Shown here one piece after another: positions 17,264-25,612 of a stretch of 53,982 bases of DNA. The stretch is from ZLKRG08 sp046094385 (GTDB taxonomy: Bacteria; Actinomycetota; Actinomycetes; Nanopelagicales; Nanopelagicaceae): assembly GCA_046094385.1 (NCBI GenBank), contig JBJTHJ010000071.1:1-53982 (forward strand). Direction: 5' to 3'. A program made the translations under genes and the position numbers. Each line of letters starts with the position of its first letter. Position 1 is the stretch's first letter. The notes under the pieces were generated by a model. The model saw only the letters and a list, made by a program, of their open reading frames with translations, was not told the origin of the DNA and ran no database searches.

Positions 17264-18348
17264 GTACTGCTACTGGCAGAATTGACCCCATGCTAAAGGC
17301 GCTGGAGTCACTGGTAAGAGCAGAGTCTCCCACTGAAGATTTAAATGCATGTCGCAAAGTTGTAGAGCTAGCCGCAGAGATTGCGAAACGCGAACTTGGT
17401 AAAGCCGCCAAAGTCTTAGAGGTAAACGGACGTCCAGTATTTTGGTGGGGCGATCAAAATCCAAAGGTGGTTTTGCTTGCCCATTTAGATACCGTCTGGC
17501 CCATTGGCTCTTTTGATCCAATTTGGCAGATTGATGGCGATGTAATTCGCGGACCAGGAACTTTCGATATGAAAGTCGGCTTCATTCAAGCTTTATATGC
17601 GCTAAAAGGAATCGAAGGTTCCGTGGCACTTATTGCAACCACCGATGAAGAAAGTGGCAGCTTTGCATCAAGAGATCTAATTAAAGAAGTATCAAGCAGC
17701 GCCAATGCGGTATTGGTGCTTGAAGCCTCTTTGGATGGCAAGGTCAAAACTGGTCGCAAAGGTACCGCCATGTACGAGATCAAAGCAGTTGGTCTGGCTG
17801 CACATGCAGGGCTAGAACCTGAAAAGGGAGTCAATGCCTCTGTTGAGTTGGCAGCCCAAATTTTGAAATTAAAAAGTCTCGAATCTAAAACTCATGGAAC
17901 AACCGTGGTTCCGACCATGATTAAAGGTGGCACCACATCCAATACCGTTCCAGAGGTGGCAACCGTAGAGATCGATGCCCGTTCATTCGATCAAAAAGAT
18001 CTTGAGCGCGTAGATACCGCGATAAAAGCGTTAACTCCTGAGACTAATGGTGCAAAGCTTGAGATCACCGGCGGTCTAAATCGACCCGTACTTGAACCTG
18101 CCGCCACCAAAGAGCTTTATGAAATCGCAGAGCAAGTTGCGGCAAAACTTGGTATCGCTCCACTTGGCTCTGCACAAGTTGGTGGCGCAAGCGATGGAAA
18201 TTTTGCAGCTGCTACTGGCGCCAAAGTATTAGATGGTTTGGGTGCAATCGGTGGCGGTGCTCATGCAAAAACTGAATGGGCCAGCATCTCTGCGATGCAA
18301 GAACGCTCAAATTTCCTCCATGAGTTCATAAAAGAGCTTCTCAAATGA
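17260..18348 (+). CDS. M20-family metallopeptidase (carboxypeptidase G2/ArgE-like)
   Basis: 362-aa zinc hydrolase. Metal and catalytic residues are visible in LLAHLDTVWP (His and Asp), GPGTFDMKVG (bridging Asp), TTDEESGS (Glu pair) and the C-terminal GGGAHAKTEW. The dimerisation domain spans about 165-275, with LAAHAGLEPEKG. It is probably a cytosolic di- or amino-acyl peptidase; the substrate cannot be assigned. It sits between the winged-helix gene and XPB with ATGA overlaps on both sides, an odd place for a peptidase. Confidence 0.85.
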   Translation: MSTATGRIDPMLKALESLVRAESPTEDLNACRKVVELAAEIAKRELGKAAKVLEVNGRPVFWWGDQNPKVVLLAHLDTVWPIGSFDPIWQIDGDVIRGPGTFDMKVGFIQALYALKGIEGSVALIATTDEESGSFASRDLIKEVSSSANAVLVLEASLDGKVKTGRKGTAMYEIKAVGLAAHAGLEPEKGVNASVELAAQILKLKSLESKTHGTTVVPTMIKGGTTSNTVPEVATVEIDARSFDQKDLERVDTAIKALTPETNGAKLEITGGLNRPVLEPAATKELYEIAEQVAAKLGIAPLGSAQVGGASDGNFAAATGAKVLDGLGAIGGGAHAKTEWASISAMQERSNFLHEFIKELLK

Positions 18349-19994
18349 GCGATGGGCCATTAATAGTTCAGAGCGATAAGACGCTCTTGCTAGATGTTGA
18401 TCATCCAAATTCAACCGAGTGTCGTCGTGCCATTGCTCCATTTGCCGAATTAGAACGTTCTCCCGAGCATATTCATACATATCGATTGACCAATTTAGGT
18501 CTTTGGAATGCAAGAGCTGCAGGACATGATGCCGAGAATGTCATCGATACTCTAATTAAGTTCTCGCGATACGCAGTGCCACACTCTTTATTACTAGATG
18601 TTGCAGAGACCATGTCCAGATATGGTCGCTTACGTTTAGAGGCAAATCCAATTCATGGATTGGTATTGGTCACAACCGATAGCGCAGTCCTCGAAGAGGT
18701 AATTCGTGCAAAGAAGATCGCACCGCTACTTGGCGCTCGGATAGATAAAGAGACCGTAGCGGTACATCCATCTCAACGTGGTGCGATCAAACAACATCTA
18801 CTTAGACTTGGTTGGCCCGCTGAAGATTTTGCCGGATATGTTGATGGGCAAGCGCATCCAATCGATTTGAATCAAGAGGGTTGGCAAATTCGCCAATATC
18901 AGGAGCATGCAGCTGAAGGTTTTTGGCATGGTGGTAGTGGCGTTGTGGTTCTACCTTGCGGGGCTGGCAAGACGATCGTTGGCGCAGCTGCGATGGCTCA
19001 CGCTAAAGCCACAACTTTAATTCTTGTGACCAATACCGTGGCCGCTCGACAGTGGCGTGATGAACTACTGCGCAGAACCTCATTAAACGAGGATGAAATT
19101 GGCGAATATAGCGGTGCTAAAAAAGAGATTAGACCGGTAACTATCGCAACTTACCAAGTGATGACCAAGAAGAAGAATGGGGTCTACGCACATCTTGATC
19201 TCTTTGATTCTTATGACTGGGGTTTGATCATCTACGACGAGGTCCACTTGTTGCCAGCGCCAATCTTTAGATTTACCGCAGACATCCAATCGCGACGTCG
19301 TTTGGGATTGACTGCAACTTTGGTGCGCGAAGATGGGATGGAAGGTGAAGTTTTCTCTTTAATCGGACCTAAGAGATTTGATGTTCCTTGGAAAGAGATC
19401 GAATCACAAGGATATATCGCACCTGCGGAGTGCATTGAAATTCGAGCTACGCTCACTGAAAGCGAGAGGTTGTCCTACGCCACTGCAGAGGTTGAAGAAA
19501 AATATCGTTTCTGTGCCACCACTACTACTAAACAGAAAGTGGTCCAAGCACTAGTTGAAAAACATGCTGAGGATCAAGTTTTGGTCATTGGTCAATACAT
19601 CTCACAATTAGATGAACTAAGTGCACAACTTGGCGTACCGGTAATCAAAGGCGAGACACCAATTAAGGAGCGCGAGGAACTATTTGCAAAATTCCGTTCC
19701 GGTGAGATCAAATGTCTAGTGGTCTCAAAGGTCGCAAATTTCTCGATTGACTTACCTGATGCCACCATTGCAATTCAAGTAAGTGGTGCTTTTGGCAGCC
19801 GCCAAGAAGAGGCGCAACGTTTGGGACGAATTCTGCGCCCAAAGTCTGATGGGCGAAGTGCACGTTTCTATTCCGTGGTAAGTCGAGACACCATCGATCA
19901 AGATTTTGCACAAAATCGACAGAGATTCCTTGCCGAACAAGGTTATAGCTATCGGATTATTGACGCTGACGATGTTTTTCAAGGAAAGATTTAA
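18345..19994 (+). CDS. DNA repair helicase XPB (Ssl2/RAD25 family)
   Basis: 549-aa SF2 helicase, 3'-5' DNA unwinding. The N-terminal damage-recognition-like domain covers about residues 60-180. Walker A is LPCGAGKTIV (about 203-212), the DEVH box IIYDEVHLLPAP follows, motif III is LGLTATLVRED, and motif VI is SRQEEAQRLGRILRPK. Family members unwind DNA in repair. The gene starts in the M20 stop (ATGA), and its 3' end overlaps the glutaredoxin-like gene by 38 bp on the opposite strand. Confidence 0.93.
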   Translation: MSDGPLIVQSDKTLLLDVDHPNSTECRRAIAPFAELERSPEHIHTYRLTNLGLWNARAAGHDAENVIDTLIKFSRYAVPHSLLLDVAETMSRYGRLRLEANPIHGLVLVTTDSAVLEEVIRAKKIAPLLGARIDKETVAVHPSQRGAIKQHLLRLGWPAEDFAGYVDGQAHPIDLNQEGWQIRQYQEHAAEGFWHGGSGVVVLPCGAGKTIVGAAAMAHAKATTLILVTNTVAARQWRDELLRRTSLNEDEIGEYSGAKKEIRPVTIATYQVMTKKKNGVYAHLDLFDSYDWGLIIYDEVHLLPAPIFRFTADIQSRRRLGLTATLVREDGMEGEVFSLIGPKRFDVPWKEIESQGYIAPAECIEIRATLTESERLSYATAEVEEKYRFCATTTTKQKVVQALVEKHAEDQVLVIGQYISQLDELSAQLGVPVIKGETPIKEREELFAKFRSGEIKCLVVSKVANFSIDLPDATIAIQVSGAFGSRQEEAQRLGRILRPKSDGRSARFYSVVSRDTIDQDFAQNRQRFLAEQGYSYRIIDADDVFQGKI

Positions 19995-20214
19995 ACTCTT
20001 CTAAATCCACTCGAAAATGTGAAAAATATTTTCCATTTACATGCACCACGGGAATCAATTGACCATATAGATCTTCTAATTCCTTATCTCCATCGAGTAA
20101 TTTAATTTCCAGCGCAAAATCCAGATTGGCCGCCAGTGGAGTTAAAAGACTCTCAGCGTTTTCACATAAATGGCAGCCGGTTCGACTATAGATTGTGACT
20201 AATGGCTGCTTCAT
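19957..20214 (-). CDS. Glutaredoxin-like (DUF836-type) thioredoxin-fold protein
   Basis: 85-aa thioredoxin-fold protein with the redox pair C14-H-L-C17 (YSRTGCHLCENA) and the cis-Pro segment LIPVVHVNGKYF. It matches the short actinobacterial glutaredoxin-like family. Partner unknown. The last 38 bp are antisense to the end of the XPB gene. TACACT lies 7 nt before the ATG and no SD is present, so it is probably leaderless. It is divergent from the metalloprotease gene with 30 bp between starts. Confidence 0.85.
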   Translation of the reverse strand: MKQPLVTIYSRTGCHLCENAESLLTPLAANLDFALEIKLLDGDKELEDLYGQLIPVVHVNGKYFSHFRVDLEEFKSFLEKHRQRQ

Positions 20215-20221
20215 GAGCGTA

Positions 20222-20227
20222 AGTGTA
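20222..20227 (-). promoter_or_regulatory. -10 box of the glutaredoxin-like gene
   Basis: TACACT on the minus strand, 7 nt before the ATG at 20214. Confidence 0.5.
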
Positions 20228-20232
20228 TTTGG

Positions 20233-20238
20233 TAGGTT
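20233..20238 (+). promoter_or_regulatory. -10 box of the secreted metalloprotease gene
   Basis: TAGGTT, 6 nt before the GTG at 20245. The divergent box at 20222-20227 is only 5 bp away. Confidence 0.5.
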
Positions 20239-20244
20239 TAATGC

Positions 20245-22587
20245 GTGAAGCGCTGGATTCTAAGAGCAATTTCAGTTGCCATACTCTTGGCACCTTTTTT
20301 TGCGCCACCAGCCACTGCGCTCTACAACCAAAGACCTGCCACAACCTGGGGACACATTTTTGCAGGAACATCCAACGTTAAAACTTATAACGCTATTGCA
20401 CCGGCTGGCGCACGATTAGAAGCAAAATCTAAATTTGAAGTTACTTACAATAATTTCCCAAGTTGGGCACAGCGTGATATCCAAGCGGCTATAGATGTTT
20501 GGGCAGCAAATTTTCAATCTTCGGTGCCAGTGAAAGTCGAGGCGACATGGGGCCGTTCGACCGTCTATGGATTACTTGGTAGCGCCAGGCCCGGTGATTA
20601 CTTCAGCAACTTCATCAATACACCAGATCCAACGCTTTGGTACCCATCCGCACTAGCCAATGCACTTGCAGGTCGAGATCTAGATAAGAACAATTCTGAG
20701 ATCGTAATTCAAGTCAACTCTTTAGCTCCTTGGAATACTAGAAATGATGGCGCGCCCAGCAAATCTGAATTCGACTTGCAATCAGTCTTCATTCACGAAC
20801 TCGGGCATGGCCTTGGCTTTCTATCTACCAACTCATATGATTCTTTTTTCGGCTTTGGTTCGATTGAGCAACCAACTCCATTTGATGCCTATCTGCAACT
20901 AGATGATGGGCGCAGATTAAGCGACCTACCTTCACCAAGCTTGGAGCTAGGTAAAGCTTTGACCAGCAATCTATCTTGGTCTGGGGCTAGAGCAGTTGCG
21001 GTAAATGGCGGGGTCAAACCAAAGATGTACACCCCGGCAAGTTATGAAAGTGGCTCTTCGGTTTCACATTTAGATGAAGCCACCTTCTCAAGCGCTGGTG
21101 TTAACTCGGTGATGACGCCAAATCTAGATGCCGGAGAAGTTTTCCGCGAACCTGGCCCATTGCTCCTTGCGATGATGGAAGATATGCGAAATAAACCACC
21201 TGCAGGTATCGCAGTGGGGTTACCAAATCCGGTACGAAATTTGCAAGTTTTAGTGGGAGATTCCAGCGCAATCATCACCTTTGATCCGCCTACCAATGTT
21301 AGAAGCGCACAAGTAAATAGTTATGCGATCAAAAATCTAAAGACTGGCACAGTCAACTATTCGACAACCACACCGTACATTGTAAAAAATTTAAAGAACG
21401 GTACCAGTTATACCTTCAGTGTAACCGCGCAAAATAGCAATGGCAGTTCTGAACCGACTGTTAGCGATGCAATCATTCCGGTTAACTCCTGGCGTACCAA
21501 CCCTATTGATTCAGCTAGCGACGCTAAATATCTGGTGACCAGCACCTTCAATAATCAGCCTTTCATTGCCTATATAAGTGGGCGCACCGGAACTCTGAGA
21601 ACTGCTATCTACTCAGGTGGAAATTGGCGCAAAGTGGTTATAGATGGCATGGGCGGAAGCGCCGGTCGCACCAAAAATCGTTTAGGTGGACATCTATCTT
21701 TATGCACCGCCGGAAGTGGCGCTCGACAAGTACTACATCTCTTCTATGGAGATACCGTTGATCAAGATTTACGTCATGCAACTTTAACGGTGGCAGGAAA
21801 TTCCTTTGAAGTAGTTGATGGAAATGCGCCGGCAATCCAACCTGTAGAACAACCAAATCGAATCAAGACTGGTAGCGATGTCTCTTATTCAAGCGCTTGC
21901 GTAGCCACTACCTCTTCGGTTCAAGTCTTCTATCGCGATGAAAGCCAAGGCGTGCTACTTGGTGCCGCAAAAAGAGCAAATAAGTGGAGCTATGAATTGA
22001 TTGATGGCGATCGAAAAACAGATGGTCGCACCATTGGCGATGTGGCTTTTCATTTAGATGCGCTCTTATCGGGTGGTACTACTTATTTGATTTATGACTC
22101 GATCCTGGTGGTCAATCAAAAAAGAGATGCCACCTCCGGAGAGGTCCGCTTAGCTACTAGAAATGGCAGCAGCGCTAATAGCTGGCGTTACGAGACTTTA
22201 GATTCACCTGATAACACAGCATCTGTACTTGGTTATGACGTAGCAATCACCAAAGTTGCGGGAAAGATTGTGAGAGCTTGGTTTGGTGCGGCTGGTTCGA
22301 CATTGCCAAATCCAAATCAATTACGCATTCAAGGAGAGAACGAAGAGGTGCAATCACTCTCCGTCACCAAACTTGGTAATCCAAATGGCTCTATTAATTT
22401 AAGTGGTAATACTTTGGTGATGACTTGCCAGAAGCGTTTATGCGCTTTTGACATAATCACTAAAAAGATCTCTTTGATCAGTGGCTGGCAAAGTTATGAC
22501 CCAATAAATAGTGGTTGGATAACAATAAATGGAGTCAAGTTCTTGGTGGCTGGAATCAATGGCGCGCTGGTAGCGCTTAGAAGTTAA
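20245..22587 (+). CDS. Secreted leishmanolysin-like metalloprotease with FnIII and propeller-like C-terminus
   Basis: 780-aa exported protein. Signal peptide is residues 1-25 (KRWILRAISVAILLAPFFAPPATA). The zinc site is H184-E-L-G-H188-G-L-G-F. The usual third ligand three residues after Gly is absent (Ser194), but H275 in SSVSHLDEA and the Met-turn NSVMTP (M290) occupy the spacing seen in M8 leishmanolysin-type enzymes, where an insertion separates the ligands. A fibronectin type III domain covers about 327-412. The remaining 360 residues contain repeated units of the form NW/KW-x-x-x-x-IDG that suggest a beta-propeller. GTG start, predicted leaderless. The 3' end overlaps the b5-like gene by 4 bp. 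Confidence 0.78.
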   Translation: MKRWILRAISVAILLAPFFAPPATALYNQRPATTWGHIFAGTSNVKTYNAIAPAGARLEAKSKFEVTYNNFPSWAQRDIQAAIDVWAANFQSSVPVKVEATWGRSTVYGLLGSARPGDYFSNFINTPDPTLWYPSALANALAGRDLDKNNSEIVIQVNSLAPWNTRNDGAPSKSEFDLQSVFIHELGHGLGFLSTNSYDSFFGFGSIEQPTPFDAYLQLDDGRRLSDLPSPSLELGKALTSNLSWSGARAVAVNGGVKPKMYTPASYESGSSVSHLDEATFSSAGVNSVMTPNLDAGEVFREPGPLLLAMMEDMRNKPPAGIAVGLPNPVRNLQVLVGDSSAIITFDPPTNVRSAQVNSYAIKNLKTGTVNYSTTTPYIVKNLKNGTSYTFSVTAQNSNGSSEPTVSDAIIPVNSWRTNPIDSASDAKYLVTSTFNNQPFIAYISGRTGTLRTAIYSGGNWRKVVIDGMGGSAGRTKNRLGGHLSLCTAGSGARQVLHLFYGDTVDQDLRHATLTVAGNSFEVVDGNAPAIQPVEQPNRIKTGSDVSYSSACVATTSSVQVFYRDESQGVLLGAAKRANKWSYELIDGDRKTDGRTIGDVAFHLDALLSGGTTYLIYDSILVVNQKRDATSGEVRLATRNGSSANSWRYETLDSPDNTASVLGYDVAITKVAGKIVRAWFGAAGSTLPNPNQLRIQGENEEVQSLSVTKLGNPNGSINLSGNTLVMTCQKRLCAFDIITKKISLISGWQSYDPINSGWITINGVKFLVAGINGALVALRS

Positions 22588-23417
22588 GGTTTACTAAGCG
22601 GGCCAAGCAGATAACCATCTAAACGCTGCTCCGGTCTTGATTGGTTTGCATGTTGTGCTTTAAATGCAGAAGTTCCATCGATTCCACAGAGAGATCTAAT
22701 AGCGCTAGCTCCTCCTGGATGTGAGTTGATCCATCTGGTCAAGTCATAGACATTGCCATTGATCGCACTCCAGCAACTACTTGCAGAGTTATTCTGTCGA
22801 ACCAAATCCATGGTGTATTTAGTGGCAGTTGCGGTAGGCGTTGGCGTTGGCGTTGGCGTTGGCGTGGCGCTGGGCTTAGCACTTGCCAAGACCGTTGGAA
22901 GTGCGCCTCTTACTACTTCACCTGGGATTTCCTTATCACCAATTGCAATGGTGATTGCAGCTTTGCCACGACTTGTCATCAGAATGTTGTAGATACCTGG
23001 CTCTGCCTCAAAACTATCACGAGCTAAAAATAAATAATTGGTCTTGCTGTAAGGCTCGAAAAATTTGGTTCTTTCGGAGATTCGGATGGTGATTTTCTTG
23101 CCCGATGGTGAGGTAATAACCACCGTTGGCAGTAAATTTGTGCGCACTACATTCTCTGGTTTTTTATCCAAAATCAAATATTGAATTGTGAATAAGTCTC
23201 CGGTTTTGAAAGCGGCTCTAAAGCCACGCTTCTCACCTGCTCTGGTAAACGAAGCACGCACTGCAAATGAGATAGTTCCGTCAGTTAAAAGTGGTCCTTT
23301 AGCGGCGGTGGTATCGGCGCTGGTTAGTGAGACCGGTTGATGAGCGCTTGCACTAATAGGAGCAAGGGCAAATTGAAGTACTAACGCTGCGATTATGATC
23401 AAAAGCCGCGCAGACAT
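22584..23417 (-). CDS. Secreted protein with C-terminal cytochrome b5-like heme domain
   Basis: 277-aa exported protein. Signal peptide covers about 1-25. A beta-rich domain of unknown family spans 30-170, a Thr-Pro linker about 183-197, and a cytochrome b5-like domain 200-272. Axial heme ligands would be H233 (SHPGG) and H256 (FKAQH), with GNVYDLTRWI before the first. C215 and C244 could form a disulfide. It is presumably an extracytoplasmic electron-transfer or heme-binding protein; the partner is unknown. SD GAGGAGG supports the ATG at 23417. Confidence 0.82.
   Translation of the reverse strand: MSARLLIIIAALVLQFALAPISASAHQPVSLTSADTTAAKGPLLTDGTISFAVRASFTRAGEKRGFRAAFKTGDLFTIQYLILDKKPENVVRTNLLPTVVITSPSGKKITIRISERTKFFEPYSKTNYLFLARDSFEAEPGIYNILMTSRGKAAITIAIGDKEIPGEVVRGALPTVLASAKPSATPTPTPTPTPTATATKYTMDLVRQNNSASSCWSAINGNVYDLTRWINSHPGGASAIRSLCGIDGTSAFKAQHANQSRPEQRLDGYLLGPLSKP
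22837..22866 (-). repeat. Hexanucleotide tandem repeat coding a Thr-Pro linker
   Basis: Four exact GGCGTT units (plus-strand sense) and one partial, encoding alternating Pro-Thr on the minus strand inside the b5-like gene. The count could vary by slippage without changing frame. Confidence 0.85.
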
Positions 23418-23469
23418 CCGATGCCTCCTCGAGCTACAACTTTGCGGTTGTTTAGCTTCTATCTAGCGT

Positions 23470-23568
23470 TTACTTAGCGTTACGTCGCTGAATGCGTGTC
23501 TTCTTGAGAAGCTTCTTATGCTTCTTCTTAGCCATACGCTTACGACGCTTCTTGATAACTGAACCCAT
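23470..23568 (-). CDS. Small ribosomal subunit protein bS22
   Basis: 32-aa, extremely basic protein starting MGSVIKKRRKRMAKKKHKKL, which matches actinobacterial bS22 (AURKAIP1/COX24 domain), a small-subunit protein first seen in mycobacterial ribosome structures. CAAGGAG lies 5 nt before the ATG. It is too short for most ORF finders. It lies between the b5-like gene and the secreted-protein gene, all read leftward. The recognition is from near-identity to the known sequence pattern. Confidence 0.93.
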   Translation of the reverse strand: MGSVIKKRRKRMAKKKHKKLLKKTRIQRRNAK

Positions 23569-23595
23569 AACGCTCCTTGTGATGAGGGTTGAAGA

Positions 23596-24717
23596 TTAAC
23601 CTAGATTTATTCGATACAGAAACCCGCCGGCTAGGACCACCGGACCAAGGACGCTATTGGCTGTTAACGCGGTCAGCGAGCTGGTATTTGCGAAATATGC
23701 CCCAGTAATCACACCCTTACCATCAAATTGCAATAAAAGTACGCTGCCTTTTCGCTTCCATGAAGGTAGCGCCTTTATAGCACCAGTTGAAAGAAGCGCT
23801 CCATAACTTATCTTGCCCACTGATGCGGTAAGTGCGCTGCCATTAGATGGATATCGATCTGTCCAGGTGGGTAGAAAGTTATTATTAAATTTTGTGATGG
23901 CGGCAGCGCTATTTGAATAACCACCTAATAACAAATTAGCTGTAGTAGATCTCCACGCTCGATTTGCCTTGCTCCCTGAACTTCGCTGAATCAAAGTAAC
24001 TTTATTGTTGGAAACACGGGCGAGAAATCCATCAACTTTGCCTCGTAATGGTTTGCCAAGCAAAGTCTCAGCGCTCTGCCCAACTGCATTCACTCCGCCG
24101 TCTGCGGTGCGAGCAATAGCGAAAACTTGAGTCGAACTCTTACCAATCAAAGTTGGTTTGCTATTCCAATTCAAGACAAAGCCACTATTTCCAGGATCGG
24201 TAAAAGTGGTTCCGGCAATGGTCATTCCAAATTTATCCGCTAATACTGCCGTTGGAATTGTGGCAGAGGGCATCAACATCGAAGCGCTATCTATGATTTC
24301 TCCTGCCAAATTTAACTTCCAATACCAAAGATTTATCGGATCACTTTTGCTGGAGCTGATGGGATCTGGAACCACATTATCGGGATTTAAAACCTCGTTA
24401 ATCGGTGGCAAGGTGCCAACTATTGGATTTGCACCAGCTCCTACTAATATGAAATTACCTTCAGAATCTACGGTGGCTGCGCTTACAAATGACTCAACTC
24501 CGCCTGGTAATTCCACGGTCGGACCATTTAATAATTGAGCGAAACCATTGGTCTCTCGATTTCCAAAGACCAATATTTGTGATCCAGATGCAACCACACC
24601 GATTGCTTCAGTATCTACGGGTCCAACTTGCACCATTGCTTTGGCCACAATCGCCGCCTCGGCATTTGTTGGTAGGTATAGCGATAGGAGCGCTAAAAGC
24701 GCTATTAGTCTTCTCAT
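23596..24717 (-). CDS. Secreted protein of unknown function
   Basis: 373 aa with a clear signal peptide (MRRLIALLALLSLYLPTNAEA). The mature part is Ser/Thr/Gly-rich and beta-prone, with recurring GG-x-N and A-x-A-T segments (for example FAIARTADGGVNAVGQ, AVLADKFGMTIAGTTF), which may reflect a repeat or propeller fold. No catalytic motif is recognised. It begins directly after the proC stop (TAAATG, no gap), so it is co-transcribed with proC. Function not assigned. Confidence 0.7.
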   Translation of the reverse strand: MRRLIALLALLSLYLPTNAEAAIVAKAMVQVGPVDTEAIGVVASGSQILVFGNRETNGFAQLLNGPTVELPGGVESFVSAATVDSEGNFILVGAGANPIVGTLPPINEVLNPDNVVPDPISSSKSDPINLWYWKLNLAGEIIDSASMLMPSATIPTAVLADKFGMTIAGTTFTDPGNSGFVLNWNSKPTLIGKSSTQVFAIARTADGGVNAVGQSAETLLGKPLRGKVDGFLARVSNNKVTLIQRSSGSKANRAWRSTTANLLLGGYSNSAAAITKFNNNFLPTWTDRYPSNGSALTASVGKISYGALLSTGAIKALPSWKRKGSVLLLQFDGKGVITGAYFANTSSLTALTANSVLGPVVLAGGFLYRINLG

Positions 24718-25527
24718 TTAACTAAGTTCGATCGAACGATCGCGAGCTGCCTTCATCGCATTTGCCACGATTCTTTCAAGTTCATCAGACTGGAGAGATT
24801 GCAAAGCGGCAAAGGTGGTTCCATTGGGGCTAGTTACATTCTCACGAAGAGTAGTGGCGCTCTTTCCGGAGACTTCCAAAAGTTTGGCCGAACCAATCAT
24901 GGTTTGAACTGTTAATTCAGTGGCAACTTCATCTGATAGGCCCAACTCTTTTGCGCCGTTGATCATGGCTTCGACAAATGCGAAGAAATAAGCTGGACCG
25001 GAACCGCTAGTTGCAGTGACCGCATCTTGAAGTGATTCTGGAACTTCCATGGCCACACCAGCTGCGCTAAGTAAATCGATCACAAATTTCTTTTGTGCTT
25101 CATTTAAATTTAAATTTGAATTCAAATTATTGCCAAAGGAGTAACCGGCGGCACCGGCACCGACCAAAGTTGGGGTATTTGGCATCACTCTTACTACTGG
25201 GTTCTTGCCACCTAAACCTTCGACGATATTGGCTATCTTCTTACCAGCTACAAAGGAGATTACCAAGGCAGTTGCAGATAACTTTCCATTGATCTCTGAT
25301 AACACGGATTCTAGATCTTGAGGTTTTACCACCAGCAAGATGACATCGCTTTTAGATAGCTCTGCCCCTACTTGAATTGAATATTTAGCCACCAACTCTG
25401 ATGCACGTTCACTGCGCTTTTCCAGAATTTCTATCTGGCTTGGCGAATGACCGGCTTTGATCAAAGCCGAAATCAACGCTTCGCCCATTACGCCAGCGCC
25501 AATTACCGAGATTCGCTCAGAACTCAT
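24718..25527 (-). CDS. proC: Pyrroline-5-carboxylate reductase
   Basis: NAD(P)H-dependent last step of proline synthesis. The Rossmann motif ISVIGAGVMGEAL is at the N-terminus, VVRVMPNTPTLVGAGA in the middle, and the C-terminal signature includes ATSGSGPAYFFAFVEAM and VTSPNGTTFAAL. 269 aa, normal length. No SD; TAAACT ends 6 nt before the ATG, so it is probably leaderless. Confidence 0.96.
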   Translation of the reverse strand: MSSERISVIGAGVMGEALISALIKAGHSPSQIEILEKRSERASELVAKYSIQVGAELSKSDVILLVVKPQDLESVLSEINGKLSATALVISFVAGKKIANIVEGLGGKNPVVRVMPNTPTLVGAGAAGYSFGNNLNSNLNLNEAQKKFVIDLLSAAGVAMEVPESLQDAVTATSGSGPAYFFAFVEAMINGAKELGLSDEVATELTVQTMIGSAKLLEVSGKSATTLRENVTSPNGTTFAALQSLQSDELERIVANAMKAARDRSIELS

Positions 25528-25533
25528 AGTGAT

Positions 25534-25539
25534 AGTTTA
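25534..25539 (-). promoter_or_regulatory. -10 box of proC
   Basis: TAAACT on the minus strand, 6 nt before the ATG. Confidence 0.5.
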
Positions 25540-25598
25540 CTTAAATCAGATGAGCAATCTCTGTTGATTAACGATGTGCATTAAAGTGCAATTAAGCG

Positions 25599-25604
25599 TA
25601 GTCT
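25599..25604 (+). promoter_or_regulatory. -10 box of the Cys-rich protein gene
   Basis: TAGTCT, 8 nt before the ATG at 25613. This spacing is the reason for preferring that start over the in-frame ATG at 25574. Confidence 0.45.
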
Positions 25605-25612
25605 TTCGCTCT

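Noticed and set aside
22753..22992. Plus-strand ORF rich in Val-Gly repeats
   Set aside because: It is the antisense shadow of the Thr-Pro linker and b5-like gene; the repeat comes from the GGCGTT hexamers and there is no SD or promoter.
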